The notes under the pieces: generated by a model | Databases searched by the model: none | Told to the model about the DNA's origin: nothing | Seen by the model: only the letters and a program-made list of their open reading frames with translations | Assembly (NCBI RefSeq): GCF_018129965.1 | Contig: NZ_JAFCKW010000001.1 | Span: forward strand, 744,001 to 808,000 | Direction: 5' to 3' | DNA: 64,000 bases | Source: Bradyrhizobium diazoefficiens | GTDB lineage: Bacteria; Pseudomonadota; Alphaproteobacteria; Rhizobiales; Xanthobacteraceae | Made by a program: the position numbers and the translations under genes | Part shown: positions 17,129-26,358 of the stretch, piece after piece | How positions within the stretch are numbered: position 1 is the stretch's first letter | Layout of the letters: every line of letters starts with the position of its first letter

Positions 17129-19813
17129 TTAGCCGGTCTTGAGCACAAGCTCCATCGTTTCGACGCGACCGACGAGGCCGGCATATTTCCCGATCGGCAG
17201 CGGTTTGCCGAGCAGATAGCCCTGCACGCCGTCGCAGCCCTCGCGGGCGAGGAAGTCGAGCTGGTCGATCGTCTCGACCCCCTCGGCGACGATCGACATG
17301 TCGAGGCCGTGGCCGAGATCGATCACGGCGCGCACGATCGCAGCCGATTGCGGGTTGCGGCCGAGATTGGTGATGAAGGCGCGGTCGATCTTGATCTTGT
17401 CGAACGGGAAGGCCTGCAGATAGCTCAGCGAGGAATAGCCGCTGCCGAAATCGTCCATCGAGATGCGCACGCCGAGCGCCTTCAGGCGGCGCAGCAAAGC
17501 GAGGCCCCGGTCGAAATCCTCGATCAGCACGCCCTCGGTGATTTCAAGTTCGAGCCGGCCTGGCGACAGCCCGGTCTCGAGCAGGATCGCATGGACGAGC
17601 CCGACCACGTCTCCGTGCATGAACTGCGCCGGCGACAGATTGACCGCGACCTGGAGCGGCTTAGGCCAGGACGCCGCCTCGCGGCAGGCCTGACGCAGGA
17701 TCCACTCGCCCATCGCGACGATCAGGCCGCTCTCCTCGGCGATCGGGATGAAGTCGGCCGGCGAGACCTGGCCGCGCACCGGATGCTGCCAGCGCGCCAG
17801 CGCCTCGAAGCCGATGATCTCGCTCTCGGCAACGCTGTGGCCGGCGATGCCCTGCGGCTGGAAGGCCAGCGAGAGTTCGCCGTTCCTGATCGCGTTCGAC
17901 AGGTCCTGATGCAGCACGCGGCGGTCTCGGGTCTGCTGGTCCATCTCCGGCTGGTAGAGGCTGATCGTGCCGCGCGATTTCTGCTTGGCGCGGAACAGCG
18001 CCGCGCCGGCATTGGCGAGCAGGGACGCGCCGTCGGCGCCATTGTGCGGGAAGATCGACATGCCGGTGGTGACGCCGGCGCGGACCGCGCGCCCGTCGAT
18101 CTGGAATTCCCGGGTGACGGCCTCGCCGACATGCTGCGCCAGTGCCAGACCCGCTTCGGGTTGCTTGCCGTCGATGATGAGTCCGAACTCGTCGCCGGAC
18201 AGGCGCGCCACCAGGCCGCCGCGCGCGACGTCCTGGAGCCGCTGGGCAACCTCGATCAGCAGCTTGTCGCCGAGCGCATGGCCGAAGACGTCGTTGACCT
18301 CCTTGAGCCCGTCGAGATCGATCGAAAGCACCGCGAATTCCTCGCCGGTGCCCTCGCACGCCTCGATCATCTGGGCGAGCGCCTGAAGGAATGCCGCGCG
18401 GTTCGGCAGGTCGGTCAGGCCGTCGTGATAGGCCATGTGCGCCATGCGCGACTCGGTCTGCCGCCGGTCAGTGACGTCCTCGTGGGTCTTGATCAGATAT
18501 TGCGGCTCGCCGGCATCGTCGAGCACCGTCGCACGGCGAGTGAGGAACAGCCGCAGCCCCGCCTTGGTCGAGATCGGATGCTCCTCGGAGACCATCCCGC
18601 GCTTCCTGATCGCGGCTTCATCGCGCGCGATGATCAGCTTGGATTCCTTGGGATTGAAGATGTCGGAGGCGGTCAGGCCGGTCGCTTCCTCGCGCCTGCG
18701 GTTGAGGATCGTCTCCGCGCTGCGGTTGGCAAGCAGATAGCGGCCGTCCCTGACCTGCTGCACGATCAGCGCCACCGGGATGTTGTCGACCACGAGCTCG
18801 AGGAATTTCTTCGTGCTCTCCAGCTCCCGCGACAGCGAGCGGCGATCGGTGATGTCCTCGAACACCACCAGCAGGAATTCGGGCTTGTCGGCCTCGTTGC
18901 GGACGACGATCCGGACCGAGGCCACCATGCGCCGGGTCGCGCCGCGATCCACCTCGAATTCGTTGCGATACTGCCCTTCAGGCGCCAGCAGCGCAGCCCG
19001 GTCGGTCGCCTCGATGCTCGCCGCCGATCCCGGCCCGAACAGTTCGCACGCGGTTTTGCCGACGACCTGGTCCCGCGAAAAGCCCCAGAACCGCTCATAG
19101 GCGCTGTTGGCGAAGATGTAGCGGCCGTCCTCGATGCTCTTGGCGGCCACGCAGGCCGGCACGTTGTCGAGCACCGTTTCCAGGAACTGCTTGGTGGAGG
19201 CAAGTTGCCGCGACAGGATGCGCTGCTCGCTGACGTCCAGATGCGTGGCGACCGAACCGCCGTTCGGCAGCACGAAATATTTCACCAGGATGGCGCGGCC
19301 GTCAGGCAATTCGGTGATCAGGCCGTTGGGGCTTGCCGCCTTCTCGTAGAAATCGTCGTCGGAGACGCCGAGGACTCCGCGGTTGCGCCGCAACTCGAGG
19401 ATGTCGTAGCCGGTCATGCCGGTCCACAGGTCCGAGCGCGACAGGCCGTAGATGTCGAGATAGCGGTCGTTGCAAAAGATGATGCGCCGCTGCGCATCCG
19501 TCATCACCACGCCCTGGTTCAGATTGTTCATCGCCGAGGAGATGAAGGCGTTGCGGCGCAGTTGCGACCGCCTGGTCCGGCGCAGCGAGGCATGGATCCA
19601 CAGGGCGATGGCAGCAAGGAAGGCGCAGACGACGATGCCGGCGATCAGGCTTTCCCAGATCAGGTTGGGATCGAGCTTGTCGAAATAGCTCGGCGCAGCC
19701 AGACTGTCCGCAAGAACAAAGGCATGTGCAGGCGCGGCCATGCTGGCCAGGCACACGACAGCCTGCACAGCAGTCGGAAGCGTGCTGCCAACGTGCCTCT
19801 TGTTCTCAGCCAT
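17129..19813 (-). CDS. PAS-PAS-PAS-GGDEF-EAL protein, probable c-di-GMP phosphodiesterase
   Basis: An 894-residue protein with a signal-like N-terminus, a membrane helix (SLIAGIVVCAFLAAIALWIH), three PAS domains (starting about residues 90, 210 and 335), then GGDEF and EAL. The GGDEF motif is SGDEF (from S539), and the RxxD inhibitory site before it is missing (ARGG). The EAL domain keeps its catalytic residues: E670 in FEALARW, AVNLSP, ELEITE, DDFGSGYSS, KIDRAF, AEGVET and VQGYLLGKP. The likely activity is c-di-GMP hydrolysis, with the GGDEF part binding GTP as a sensor. The PAS ligand is unknown. It sits 33 bases upstream of the GlpD-like gene. Confidence 0.9.
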   Translation of the reverse strand: MAENKRHVGSTLPTAVQAVVCLASMAAPAHAFVLADSLAAPSYFDKLDPNLIWESLIAGIVVCAFLAAIALWIHASLRRTRRSQLRRNAFISSAMNNLNQGVVMTDAQRRIIFCNDRYLDIYGLSRSDLWTGMTGYDILELRRNRGVLGVSDDDFYEKAASPNGLITELPDGRAILVKYFVLPNGGSVATHLDVSEQRILSRQLASTKQFLETVLDNVPACVAAKSIEDGRYIFANSAYERFWGFSRDQVVGKTACELFGPGSAASIEATDRAALLAPEGQYRNEFEVDRGATRRMVASVRIVVRNEADKPEFLLVVFEDITDRRSLSRELESTKKFLELVVDNIPVALIVQQVRDGRYLLANRSAETILNRRREEATGLTASDIFNPKESKLIIARDEAAIRKRGMVSEEHPISTKAGLRLFLTRRATVLDDAGEPQYLIKTHEDVTDRRQTESRMAHMAYHDGLTDLPNRAAFLQALAQMIEACEGTGEEFAVLSIDLDGLKEVNDVFGHALGDKLLIEVAQRLQDVARGGLVARLSGDEFGLIIDGKQPEAGLALAQHVGEAVTREFQIDGRAVRAGVTTGMSIFPHNGADGASLLANAGAALFRAKQKSRGTISLYQPEMDQQTRDRRVLHQDLSNAIRNGELSLAFQPQGIAGHSVAESEIIGFEALARWQHPVRGQVSPADFIPIAEESGLIVAMGEWILRQACREAASWPKPLQVAVNLSPAQFMHGDVVGLVHAILLETGLSPGRLELEITEGVLIEDFDRGLALLRRLKALGVRISMDDFGSGYSSLSYLQAFPFDKIKIDRAFITNLGRNPQSAAIVRAVIDLGHGLDMSIVAEGVETIDQLDFLAREGCDGVQGYLLGKPLPIGKYAGLVGRVETMELVLKTG

Positions 19814-20018
19814 CTGCCACCCGCGATTTCAACGTGGGATTGTCTGGTCTCGCCGGTTTGGATCGGGTAAACGCCTGTAGGTGCGACAGAAAAATGTGAC
19901 GCGAAATACGGCAATTGCCCTGACATGATGAATGCTTTCTTAATGCAGAACGGCCGCGCTGCCCGTTTCCCCGGCAAACCGATGCGATCCTCGTCTCCAG
20001 CGAACCGTCTGCACAACC

Positions 20019-21122
20019 ATGGATAGGGTCGACTGCGTCGTCATTGGAGCCGGCGTGGTCGGACTCGCGGTGGCTCGAAAACTGGCCCAGGCCGGGCGCG
20101 AGGTGATCGTGCTCGAGGAGGCCGAGGCCATCGGCACCATCACGTCCTCGCGCAACAGCGAGGTGATTCATGCCGGCATCTACTACCGCGCCGGGAGCTG
20201 GATGGCGCGCATGTGCGTCAGCGGCAAGCACGCGCTGTACCGCTATTGCAGCGAGCGCGGCATCCCGCACAAGAATTGCGGCAAGCTGATCGTCGCGACC
20301 AGCCCGAAAGAGACCGAGAAGCTGCAATCGATCAAGGCGCATGCCGAGGCAAATGGCGTGCTCGACATGCAACTGCTGGCGGGCGACGCTGCACGCGCGC
20401 TGGAGCCGGCGCTCGCCTGCGATGCTGCGCTGCTCTCGCCCTCGACCGGCATCATCGACAGCCACGCCTACATGCTCTCGCTGCGCGGCGAAGCCGAGGA
20501 CGCCGGCGCGGCCTTCGCGTTTCACACCCCGCTGATCCGCGCCCGGGCGAAGGGTGGAGTCATCGAGGTCGAGGCCGGCGGCGAGGCGCCGATGACGCTG
20601 CAATGCAGCCTCCTCGTCAACGCAGCGGGGCTTTCGGCCACGTATGTGGCGCGCAACATCGACGGCATGCCGCTCGACCGGATTCCACCGTCCTATCTCG
20701 CCAAGGGAAACTACTTCAGTTGCAACGCCAGGGCGCCGTTCTCGCGCCTGATCTATCCGGTGCCCGAACCCGGCGGGCTCGGCGTCCATCTGACCCTCGA
20801 CATGGCCGGGCAGGCGCGTTTCGGTCCCGACGTCGAATGGATCGAGACGATCGACTACGAAGTCGATCCATCACGCGCCGAGCGGTTCTATCCGGCGATC
20901 CGGAAATACTGGCCGACACTGCCCGATGGCGCGCTGATGCCGAGCTATTCGGGCATTCGTCCGAAGATCGTTCCGCCGGCGGTTGCCACGCAGGATTTTC
21001 TGATGCAGGGCCCGCGCGATCACGGCGTCGAAGGCCTGATCAATCTGTTCGGTATCGAATCGCCGGGACTGACATCATCGCTCGCGATCGCGGATCACGT
21101 CGCCGAACTTGCAAGGCCGTAA
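20019..21122 (+). CDS. FAD-dependent oxidoreductase, LhgO-like (L-2-hydroxyglutarate oxidase family)
   Basis: This 367-residue protein has a DAO-type fold: an N-terminal FAD site ([17 protein letters not shown]) followed by [11 protein letters not shown], the signature that separates LhgO-like proteins from other DAO enzymes. [11 protein letters not shown] and the C-terminal [11 protein letters not shown] also fit. LhgO oxidises L-2-hydroxyglutarate to 2-oxoglutarate and passes electrons to the quinone pool. The substrate here is not proved. It is divergent from the PAS-GGDEF-EAL gene with a 205-base gap. Confidence 0.85.
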   Translation: MDRVDCVVIGAGVVGLAVARKLAQAGREVIVLEEAEAIGTITSSRNSEVIHAGIYYRAGSWMARMCVSGKHALYRYCSERGIPHKNCGKLIVATSPKETEKLQSIKAHAEANGVLDMQLLAGDAARALEPALACDAALLSPSTGIIDSHAYMLSLRGEAEDAGAAFAFHTPLIRARAKGGVIEVEAGGEAPMTLQCSLLVNAAGLSATYVARNIDGMPLDRIPPSYLAKGNYFSCNARAPFSRLIYPVPEPGGLGVHLTLDMAGQARFGPDVEWIETIDYEVDPSRAERFYPAIRKYWPTLPDGALMPSYSGIRPKIVPPAVATQDFLMQGPRDHGVEGLINLFGIESPGLTSSLAIADHVAELARP

Positions 21123-21227
21123 GGCCCGCGCCTGACAGCTCAGTACACCTTGCAGCAGGGATGAGCGCAGCAACGCTCACCCCTGCCTGAAAGGGTGCGG
21201 TCAAACTCTACGCTGTTACGGGGGTTA

Positions 21228-21410
21228 CTAGTGAAGCGTGTTGCCGTTGTGCTTCAGACGCTCGATCTGGTCCTTGACCATCAACTTCCGTCGCTTCAAC
21301 TCAACAATTCTCAAATCGTCTGTTGAAAGGTGCACGAGGGCGTCGTGCAATTCGTTTTCAAGTGTTTTGTGCTTCCGTTCCAATTCAACCAGATGTGCCT
21401 GAATTGTCAT
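21228..21410 (-). CDS. YdcH-family (DUF465) small protein
   Basis: A 60-residue, highly charged helical protein (LVELERKHKTLENELHDAL, then IVELKRRKLMVKDQIERLK). This two-helix pattern is the YdcH/DUF465 family, whose function is unknown. A GGAGG-like site (CCTCC on the plus strand) lies just before the ATG. A second member of the same family lies divergently at 21739. Confidence 0.85.
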   Translation of the reverse strand: MTIQAHLVELERKHKTLENELHDALVHLSTDDLRIVELKRRKLMVKDQIERLKHNGNTLH

Positions 21411-21738
21411 TCGAAACCTCCTCGGTAGGGGTGAACCTTGGATTCGATCCGGACAAGGAAGTGTACATCACGGATTCGCCCTGTCGATGGGTATCCGTCG
21501 TCGCACTGTCATTTTTGAAAATTCATGTGTAACGAAGCGTGACTAAGGAACCGCGCAGAAAAAATCCATGATATCAACATGCTTGCGTAGCGCTGTAGCG
21601 GAATCGCCGGGATATGTTGCGATAGACCGGTGAGTGACGGCCCGAGATCGCTTGCGATCACGGCGCGCAAGGACGATAATTTCCACAAGGCATCCACAGC
21701 CTTAATTTCACGCCTATCGGTTTTCGGCCACCGCAGAC
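21411..21738. other. Divergent intergenic region between two YdcH-family genes
   Basis: These 328 bases are more AT-rich than the genes around them and separate two divergent DUF465 genes, so both promoters should be here. No convincing -35/-10 pair, operator or RNA gene was seen. A DnaA-box-like ATCCACAG near 21693 is isolated and is not taken as an origin. Confidence 0.5.
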
Positions 21739-21945
21739 ATGACCAATGAAGACGAGCGTGAGCTCGAAGCCGAGCTCACCCGGTTGCAGCAGGAACACCG
21801 AGATCTCGATGCGGCGATCGATGCACTGCATCAATCGCCTGCCCCCGACCTGTTGCGGCTGCAGCGGTTGAAGAAGCGCAAGCTTTTGTTGCGCGACCGT
21901 ATCGCGTTCATCGAAGATCAGATCACCCCCGACATCATCGCCTGA
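21739..21945 (+). CDS. YdcH-family (DUF465) small protein
   Basis: A 68-residue charged protein with two predicted helices (RELEAELTRLQQEHRDLDAA and LLRLQRLKKRKLLLRDRIAF). It is a clear DUF465/YdcH relative of the gene at 21228 but has a different sequence, so the two are old paralogs. Function is unknown. Confidence 0.85.
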   Translation: MTNEDERELEAELTRLQQEHRDLDAAIDALHQSPAPDLLRLQRLKKRKLLLRDRIAFIEDQITPDIIA

Positions 21946-22067
21946 TTCACAGGCGATCTTCGTGACCGTTCGCTGCGCGGGAATCCGCTTGACTCCAAAA
22001 GAACAAAATAGGAACATTTGAGCAAGCGCCCCCCGGAAGCGACCCACAACCTCGCGAGGACACGCAG

Positions 22068-22280
22068 ATGTCGGCAACCTCCCTTCTCGACAACAGCCAT
22101 TATGAACAGGCCTGCGATCAGGCGATCGCGATGTGCGACGGCAATCTGCGCAGCACCATCAAGGCGCTGATCATGGCCAACGAATATCTGGAAGCCGAGC
22201 TCGAGGAATTGCGGGCGGCGATATCGGCCGACTGCATTCCGGAGACCTCGCGCAGCAAGATGCGGAGCAGCGCCGCCTGA
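22068..22280 (+). CDS. Conserved small protein of unknown function
   Basis: A 70-residue protein, acidic and Ala/Glu-rich, likely all helical (STIKALIMANEYLEAELEELRAAI). Frame, GC pattern and the tight gap to the next gene (22 bases) suggest it is real. No known domain is recognised. It may form an operon with the gene at 22303. Confidence 0.7.
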   Translation: MSATSLLDNSHYEQACDQAIAMCDGNLRSTIKALIMANEYLEAELEELRAAISADCIPETSRSKMRSSAA

Positions 22281-22302
22281 TTTCGATTCCTGGAGCAACG
22301 CC

Positions 22303-22554
22303 ATGTCGGACGTGACCTATTACGTTGCAATGCCCTTCCTGATCGATGCCGACGGATCGCCTGTTGCGGGCGCCGCCGAGGAATGTCAGAGCTCGACAGC
22401 TGCGTTGCGGCGCGCCGAGATCCTGTCGCGCGGTGCAGGCCATGTCGGCGCGGTCGCGTTCAGCCGCAGCGGCAATCCCATGACCGGCGAATTCGGCGAC
22501 GCCACGCTGCTGCGCAAATTCGGCCAGGTGCCGGAAGATCTGGCAACGCTCTAG
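22303..22554 (+). CDS. Conserved small protein of unknown function
   Basis: An 83-residue protein with no membrane segment (VTYYVAMPFLIDADGSPVAG; AEILSRGAGHVGAVAFSRSG). The composition looks like a folded soluble domain. It follows the 70-residue protein gene after 22 bases and ends two bases before the diguanylate cyclase stop on the other strand. Function unknown. Confidence 0.7.
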   Translation: MSDVTYYVAMPFLIDADGSPVAGAAEECQSSTAALRRAEILSRGAGHVGAVAFSRSGNPMTGEFGDATLLRKFGQVPEDLATL

Positions 22555-22556
22555 CG

Positions 22557-23270
22557 TCAGCTACTGACGAGCCTGATGCGCGGCTCGTGCCGCCGGCGCG
22601 CCTTGCGCACATACATGGCCGCATCCGCCTCCTCCAGAGCACGCACGGCATCGGAGTGCGCGCTCAATAGCGCGACACCGGCAGACGCGCCCGCGGTCAC
22701 GGACTGGCCGTGAAACGTGAATGACAGATCGTCGATCGCCTGCTCGAAGAGCGCAGCCTTTGCCTTCGCATCGGTCTCGCTGAGATTCCAGAGCAGCAGC
22801 GCGAACTCGTCGCCGCCGAGCCGGCCCACCACGTCCGAGGCCCGGATCTGCCGTTTGAGCGTGGCCGCGATCGCCTTGAGCACCTCGTCGCCGGCGGCAT
22901 GGCCAAAGGAATCGTTGATCGGCTTCAGCCGATCGACGTCGAGCACGATCAGCGCGCCGGTGGCGCGGTAGCGCTTCATGTAGGCGATGGCGCGCCCGAG
23001 TTCGCGCTCGAAACCGCGCCGGTTCGGAATCTCCAACAGGAAATCGGTGTCGGCCGCAGCTTCCAGTTCCGTGACCCGCCGCTGCGCTTCCTTCAGCTTG
23101 CTGCGCAAGCCGCGGATGGTCGCCTTGGCGGCGGCGGCCGCCGACGCCTCCTGCCGCGCCGGCTTGGCCCGACGCTTGGCCAACCGCTCGGGAACTGCTT
23201 TGGATCGGCTGGCGCTGGTTTTCCGGCCTTTTTTGGCCTTCGCAGCACGTGCCCTTTTTGATTTCTTCAT
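22557..23270 (-). CDS. Diguanylate cyclase (GGDEF) with a lysine-rich N-terminus
   Basis: A 237-residue soluble protein. The C-terminal GGDEF domain is complete: DTDFLLEIPNRRGFE at its start, the RLGGDEFALLL active site, and the inhibitory RxxD site (RASD) five residues before it. It should make c-di-GMP from GTP with product inhibition. The first 60 residues are rich in Lys, Arg and Ala (MKKSKRARAAKAKKGRKTS), like a histone tail, followed by a coiled coil. No sensor domain is visible. The ATG at 23270 is preferred because AGGA precedes it; ATG 23276 and a longer frame from 23324 are alternatives. Confidence 0.87.
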   Translation of the reverse strand: MKKSKRARAAKAKKGRKTSASRSKAVPERLAKRRAKPARQEASAAAAAKATIRGLRSKLKEAQRRVTELEAAADTDFLLEIPNRRGFERELGRAIAYMKRYRATGALIVLDVDRLKPINDSFGHAAGDEVLKAIAATLKRQIRASDVVGRLGGDEFALLLWNLSETDAKAKAALFEQAIDDLSFTFHGQSVTAGASAGVALLSAHSDAVRALEEADAAMYVRKARRRHEPRIRLVSS

Positions 23271-23411
23271 GGGCATCCTGCTCAATGAAGGCTTGCGGGG
23301 ATTCACCAAGACAGGATAGTGCATTCCCTTCTCCTTGCCACCGCCTTGCGAGCCACCGGCCGGAACCGATAGTCTGGCCTATCTTTCTGTTTTCCGAGCA
23401 CAATTAACGTC

Positions 23412-23900
23412 ATGACCGCGCCGATCGCCATCATCATGGGAAGCCAGTCGGACTGGGAGACGATGCGGCACGCCGCCGACACGCTTGCAGCGCTGGGCGT
23501 CGCCGCCGAGACCCGCATCGTTTCGGCGCACCGAACTCCCGACCGCCTGTTTACCTTCGCCAAGGGCGCCAAGGCCGCGGGTTTCAAAGTCATCATCGCC
23601 GGCGCCGGCGGCGCTGCGCATCTGCCCGGCATGGCGGCGGCACTGACGGAACTGCCCGTGTTCGGCGTTCCCGTCGAGTCCAGAACGCTCAAGGGCATCG
23701 ATTCGCTCTATTCGATCGTACAGATGCCCGCGGGCATCCCGGTCGGCACCCTCGCCATCGGCAAGGCCGGCGCGATCAACGCGGCGCTGCTTGCGGCCGC
23801 CGTGCTGGCGCTGTCCGACCCGGCCCTGTCCGACCGCCTTGCCGCCTGGCGCAAGGCGCAGACGGAGGCGGTTGCGGAGCGGCCGGAGGACAAGGCGTGA
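23412..23900 (+). CDS. purE: N5-carboxyaminoimidazole ribonucleotide mutase PurE
   Basis: A 162-residue enzyme that converts N5-CAIR to CAIR in purine synthesis. The signature motifs GSQSDWETM (residues 10-18), SAHRTPDRL and [12 protein letters not shown] are all present, and length is normal. The ATG start follows a short divergent gap. It overlaps purK by four bases (GTGA), the usual bacterial pairing. Confidence 0.97.
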   Translation: MTAPIAIIMGSQSDWETMRHAADTLAALGVAAETRIVSAHRTPDRLFTFAKGAKAAGFKVIIAGAGGAAHLPGMAAALTELPVFGVPVESRTLKGIDSLYSIVQMPAGIPVGTLAIGKAGAINAALLAAAVLALSDPALSDRLAAWRKAQTEAVAERPEDKA

Positions 23901-25003
23901 CGGACAGCAAGCAGGTGAAGCTGAAGCCCGGCGACACCATCGGAATCCTCGGCGGCGGACAATTGGGGCGGATGCTGGCGATGGCCGCGGCGCGGCTCGG
24001 CCTGCGCTGCCAGGTGTTCTCGCCCGATCCGGACTCGCCGGCCTTCGACGTCGTGCTGAACGCGACCTGCGCCGAATATGCCGATGTCGAGGCGCTGGAA
24101 TTGTTCGCCAACGACGTCGACGTCATCACCTACGAATTCGAGAACGTGCCGTCCGCCGCTGCGATGGTGCTGGATTCCCGCCGCCCCGTGCTGCCCAACC
24201 GCAAGATCCTCGAGACCACCCAGGACCGGCTCGCCGAAAAGGATTTCGTGACGCGGCTCGGCATCGGCACGGCAAGCTATGCCGACGTGACGTCCGTCGC
24301 ATCGTTGCGCGAGGCGATCGCGAAGATTGGCCTTCCGGCCGTGCTGAAGACCCGCCGCTTCGGCTATGATGGCAAGGGCCAGGCCATCATCCGCGAGGGC
24401 GACGATGTCGCCAGGGTGTGGACAAGCCTCGCCACCAAATCGGCGATCCTGGAAGCCTTCGTGCCGTTCGAGCGCGAGATTTCCGTGATTGCCGCGCGCT
24501 CGGCCTCGGGCGAGGTCGAGTGTTTCGACGTCACCGAGAACGAGCACCGCGATCACATCTTGAAGATCTCGCGCGCCCCCGCGCCGATTCCCGATTCCCT
24601 CGCGGAAGAAGCGCGAAGCATCGCGGGCAAGATCGCGAGCGCGCTCGACTATGTCGGCGTGCTCGCCGTCGAGATGTTCGTGCTGGCGAACGGCAACGGA
24701 CCGAAGGTGCTGGTCAACGAGATCGCACCGCGCGTGCATAATTCCGGGCACTGGACGCTCGACGGCGCCTCGGTGTCGCAATTCGAACAGCATATCCGCG
24801 CCATCGCCGGCTGGCCGCTCGGCAAACCCGTGCGCCATGGCGAGATCGTCACCATGACCAACCTGATCGGCGACGAGATCAACGATTACGAGAAATGGCT
24901 GACCGTCCCGGGCGCAACCATCCACATCTACGGCAAGGGCGCGCCGCGCCCAGGCCGCAAGATGGGCCACGTCACCGAAGTCAGGCCGTCGAAAGGCAAG
25001 TGA
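23897..25003 (+). CDS. purK: N5-carboxyaminoimidazole ribonucleotide synthase PurK
   Basis: A 368-residue ATP-grasp enzyme that makes N5-CAIR from AIR, ATP and bicarbonate for Pur[15 protein letters not shown] at the N-terminus, [12 protein letters not shown] in the ATP-grasp core and [14 protein letters not shown] near the C-terminus are diagnostic. The GTG start at 23897 overlaps the purE stop, so translation is coupled. A hairpin at 25011-25035 may end the operon. Confidence 0.97.
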   Translation: MTDSKQVKLKPGDTIGILGGGQLGRMLAMAAARLGLRCQVFSPDPDSPAFDVVLNATCAEYADVEALELFANDVDVITYEFENVPSAAAMVLDSRRPVLPNRKILETTQDRLAEKDFVTRLGIGTASYADVTSVASLREAIAKIGLPAVLKTRRFGYDGKGQAIIREGDDVARVWTSLATKSAILEAFVPFEREISVIAARSASGEVECFDVTENEHRDHILKISRAPAPIPDSLAEEARSIAGKIASALDYVGVLAVEMFVLANGNGPKVLVNEIAPRVHNSGHWTLDGASVSQFEQHIRAIAGWPLGKPVRHGEIVTMTNLIGDEINDYEKWLTVPGATIHIYGKGAPRPGRKMGHVTEVRPSKGK

Positions 25004-25010
25004 AGGGACG

Positions 25011-25035
25011 GTTTCCGGGCATGGCGGCCGGGAAC
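25011..25035 (+). terminator. Weak hairpin after purK
   Basis: Arms GTTTCCGG and CCGGGAAC (one G-T pair) with a nine-base loop, eight bases after the purK stop. There is no T run, so termination is uncertain. Confidence 0.3.
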
Positions 25036-25249
25036 AGCCTGTCTTTCGCGCCAAACCCCACAAATCGGGCTGTCCTCGCCATTTTTGCCACCATTTTAGT
25101 GGCTGAAACAGGCCCGAAACCCCACCTGGCTGGTGGACATCGAGGGTTTTGTCTGATACATCCGCGCGCTCAAGGATAAGGGCTTGCGCTTTTTGCCATC
25201 CCCTTCGTCTTACCAGAATTCAAATCCGATCCACTGAAGAGGATGCCGC

Positions 25250-25546
25250 GTGCAGGTTCTCGTTCGCGATAACAATGTCGACCAAGCCCTCAAGGCGCTG
25301 AAGAAGAAGATGCAGCGCGAGGGTATTTTCCGCGAGATGAAGCTCCGCGGTCACTACGAGAAGCCCTCCGAGAAGAAGGCCCGCGAAAAGGCCGAAGCCG
25401 TGCGTCGTGCGCGCAAGCTGGCCCGCAAGAAGCTGCAGCGCGAAGGCTTGCTGCCGATGAAGCCGAAGCCGGTATTCGGCGCCGGCCCGGGTGGCGAGCG
25501 CGGCGGCCGTGGCGGCCCGGGTGCGGGTCCGCGCGCACCGCGCTGA
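25250..25546 (+). CDS. rpsU: 30S ribosomal protein S21
   Basis: A 98-residue ribosomal protein. The core [20 protein letters not shown] is S21, followed by the basic [17 protein letters not shown] region. Alphaproteobacterial S21 often carries an extended tail; here it ends in a Gly/Arg/Pro-rich stretch. The GTG start at 25250 has a clear AAGAGGA site. It stands alone, with a strong terminator after it. Confidence 0.96.
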   Translation: MQVLVRDNNVDQALKALKKKMQREGIFREMKLRGHYEKPSEKKAREKAEAVRRARKLARKKLQREGLLPMKPKPVFGAGPGGERGGRGGPGAGPRAPR

Positions 25547-25593
25547 TTTGCGGCACTTGCAGGACATCAGTTTTCCAAGACTTCAGTTTTAAA

Positions 25594-25625
25594 TGACGCG
25601 GGCCCCGGGCCCGCGTTATTGTTTT
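25594..25625 (+). terminator. Rho-independent terminator after rpsU
   Basis: A GC-rich palindrome (ACGCGGGCCC, one base, GGGCCCGCGT) is followed by TATTGTTTT. It lies 48 bases after the rpsU stop. Confidence 0.85.
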
Positions 25626-25686
25626 GTAGCGGTGCCTTTCTGGGACGGGGCACTACCGATGCGGCACCAGCGCGAGCGAACCGTAG

Positions 25687-26337
25687 ATGTCCTCCCCTTT
25701 CCCCAAGCGCGGCATGGCGCGGTCACGCCTGATCTGGCGCCAACCGCTCACGCTGACCCTGATGGGGATCGCGCTGTGCGGCTGCTCCTTCGACCTGGGA
25801 TCATTGATGCCGGAGAAGGAAAAGCCCCAGGAGGCGCCCAAGGCGGCTGCTGCCGTGGAGAGCGCGGTGAGCCCCGGCAATGTCGCCGAGGCCCACGCTC
25901 ACACGGCCAAGGGCCAGACCCTGGCGAAGACGGGGGAGACGGCCGGGGCGCTCGACGAGTTCAACCAGGCGGTCGCACTCGATCCCTATAACGCACAGGC
26001 GCTCTACGGCCGCGCCCTGATCTATCAGGGCAACAACGAGCACAACTACGCCATCGCCGATTTCAGCGCCGCAAACGGGCTCAATCCGCAAAAGGTCGAA
26101 CCGCTGCTCGGCCGCGCCACCAGCTATCTCGCCATCGGCAAGATCAAGGAAGCGGCGGCCGATCTCGATGAGGCATCCGAAGTCGAGCCGCAAAACGCCC
26201 AGGTCTGGACCGCGCGAGGACAGGCCTATGAGCGGCTGGGCGACAAGGCCAAGGCGGCAGCGTCCTACAACAAGGCGGTTTCCTTGCGTCCACGCGACGA
26301 TGCCGCCCGCAGCGGCCTCGCCCGGGTCGGCGGCTGA
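25687..26337 (+). CDS. TPR-repeat lipoprotein of unknown function
   Basis: A 216-residue protein with an N-terminal signal and a lipobox (LCGC, Cys at about residue 33). After an acidic/Ala linker come four TPR-like repeats (ALDEFNQAVALDPYNAQALY, then NYAIADFSAANGLNPQ, KEAAADLDEASEVEPQ and AAASYNKAVSLRPRD). It should be a periplasmic-facing lipoprotein that binds partners. ATG 25687 is used; ATG 25714 is also possible and neither has a strong ribosome site. It resembles TadD/PilF-type lipoproteins only in layout. Confidence 0.82.
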   Translation: MSSPFPKRGMARSRLIWRQPLTLTLMGIALCGCSFDLGSLMPEKEKPQEAPKAAAAVESAVSPGNVAEAHAHTAKGQTLAKTGETAGALDEFNQAVALDPYNAQALYGRALIYQGNNEHNYAIADFSAANGLNPQKVEPLLGRATSYLAIGKIKEAAADLDEASEVEPQNAQVWTARGQAYERLGDKAKAAASYNKAVSLRPRDDAARSGLARVGG

Positions 26338-26358
26338 TAACCCGGAACGAAGCCGCCT

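Noticed and set aside
16100..19870. A 1256-codon plus-strand open frame
   Set aside because: It is antisense to the GlpD-like and PAS-GGDEF-EAL genes, has no domain character, and is rich in Arg/Ala/His as expected for the shadow of GC-rich genes.
21680..21700. A DnaA-box-like ATCCACAG near the YdcH genes
   Set aside because: A single weak match with no cluster of boxes, no AT-rich unwinding element and no dnaA or dnaN nearby.
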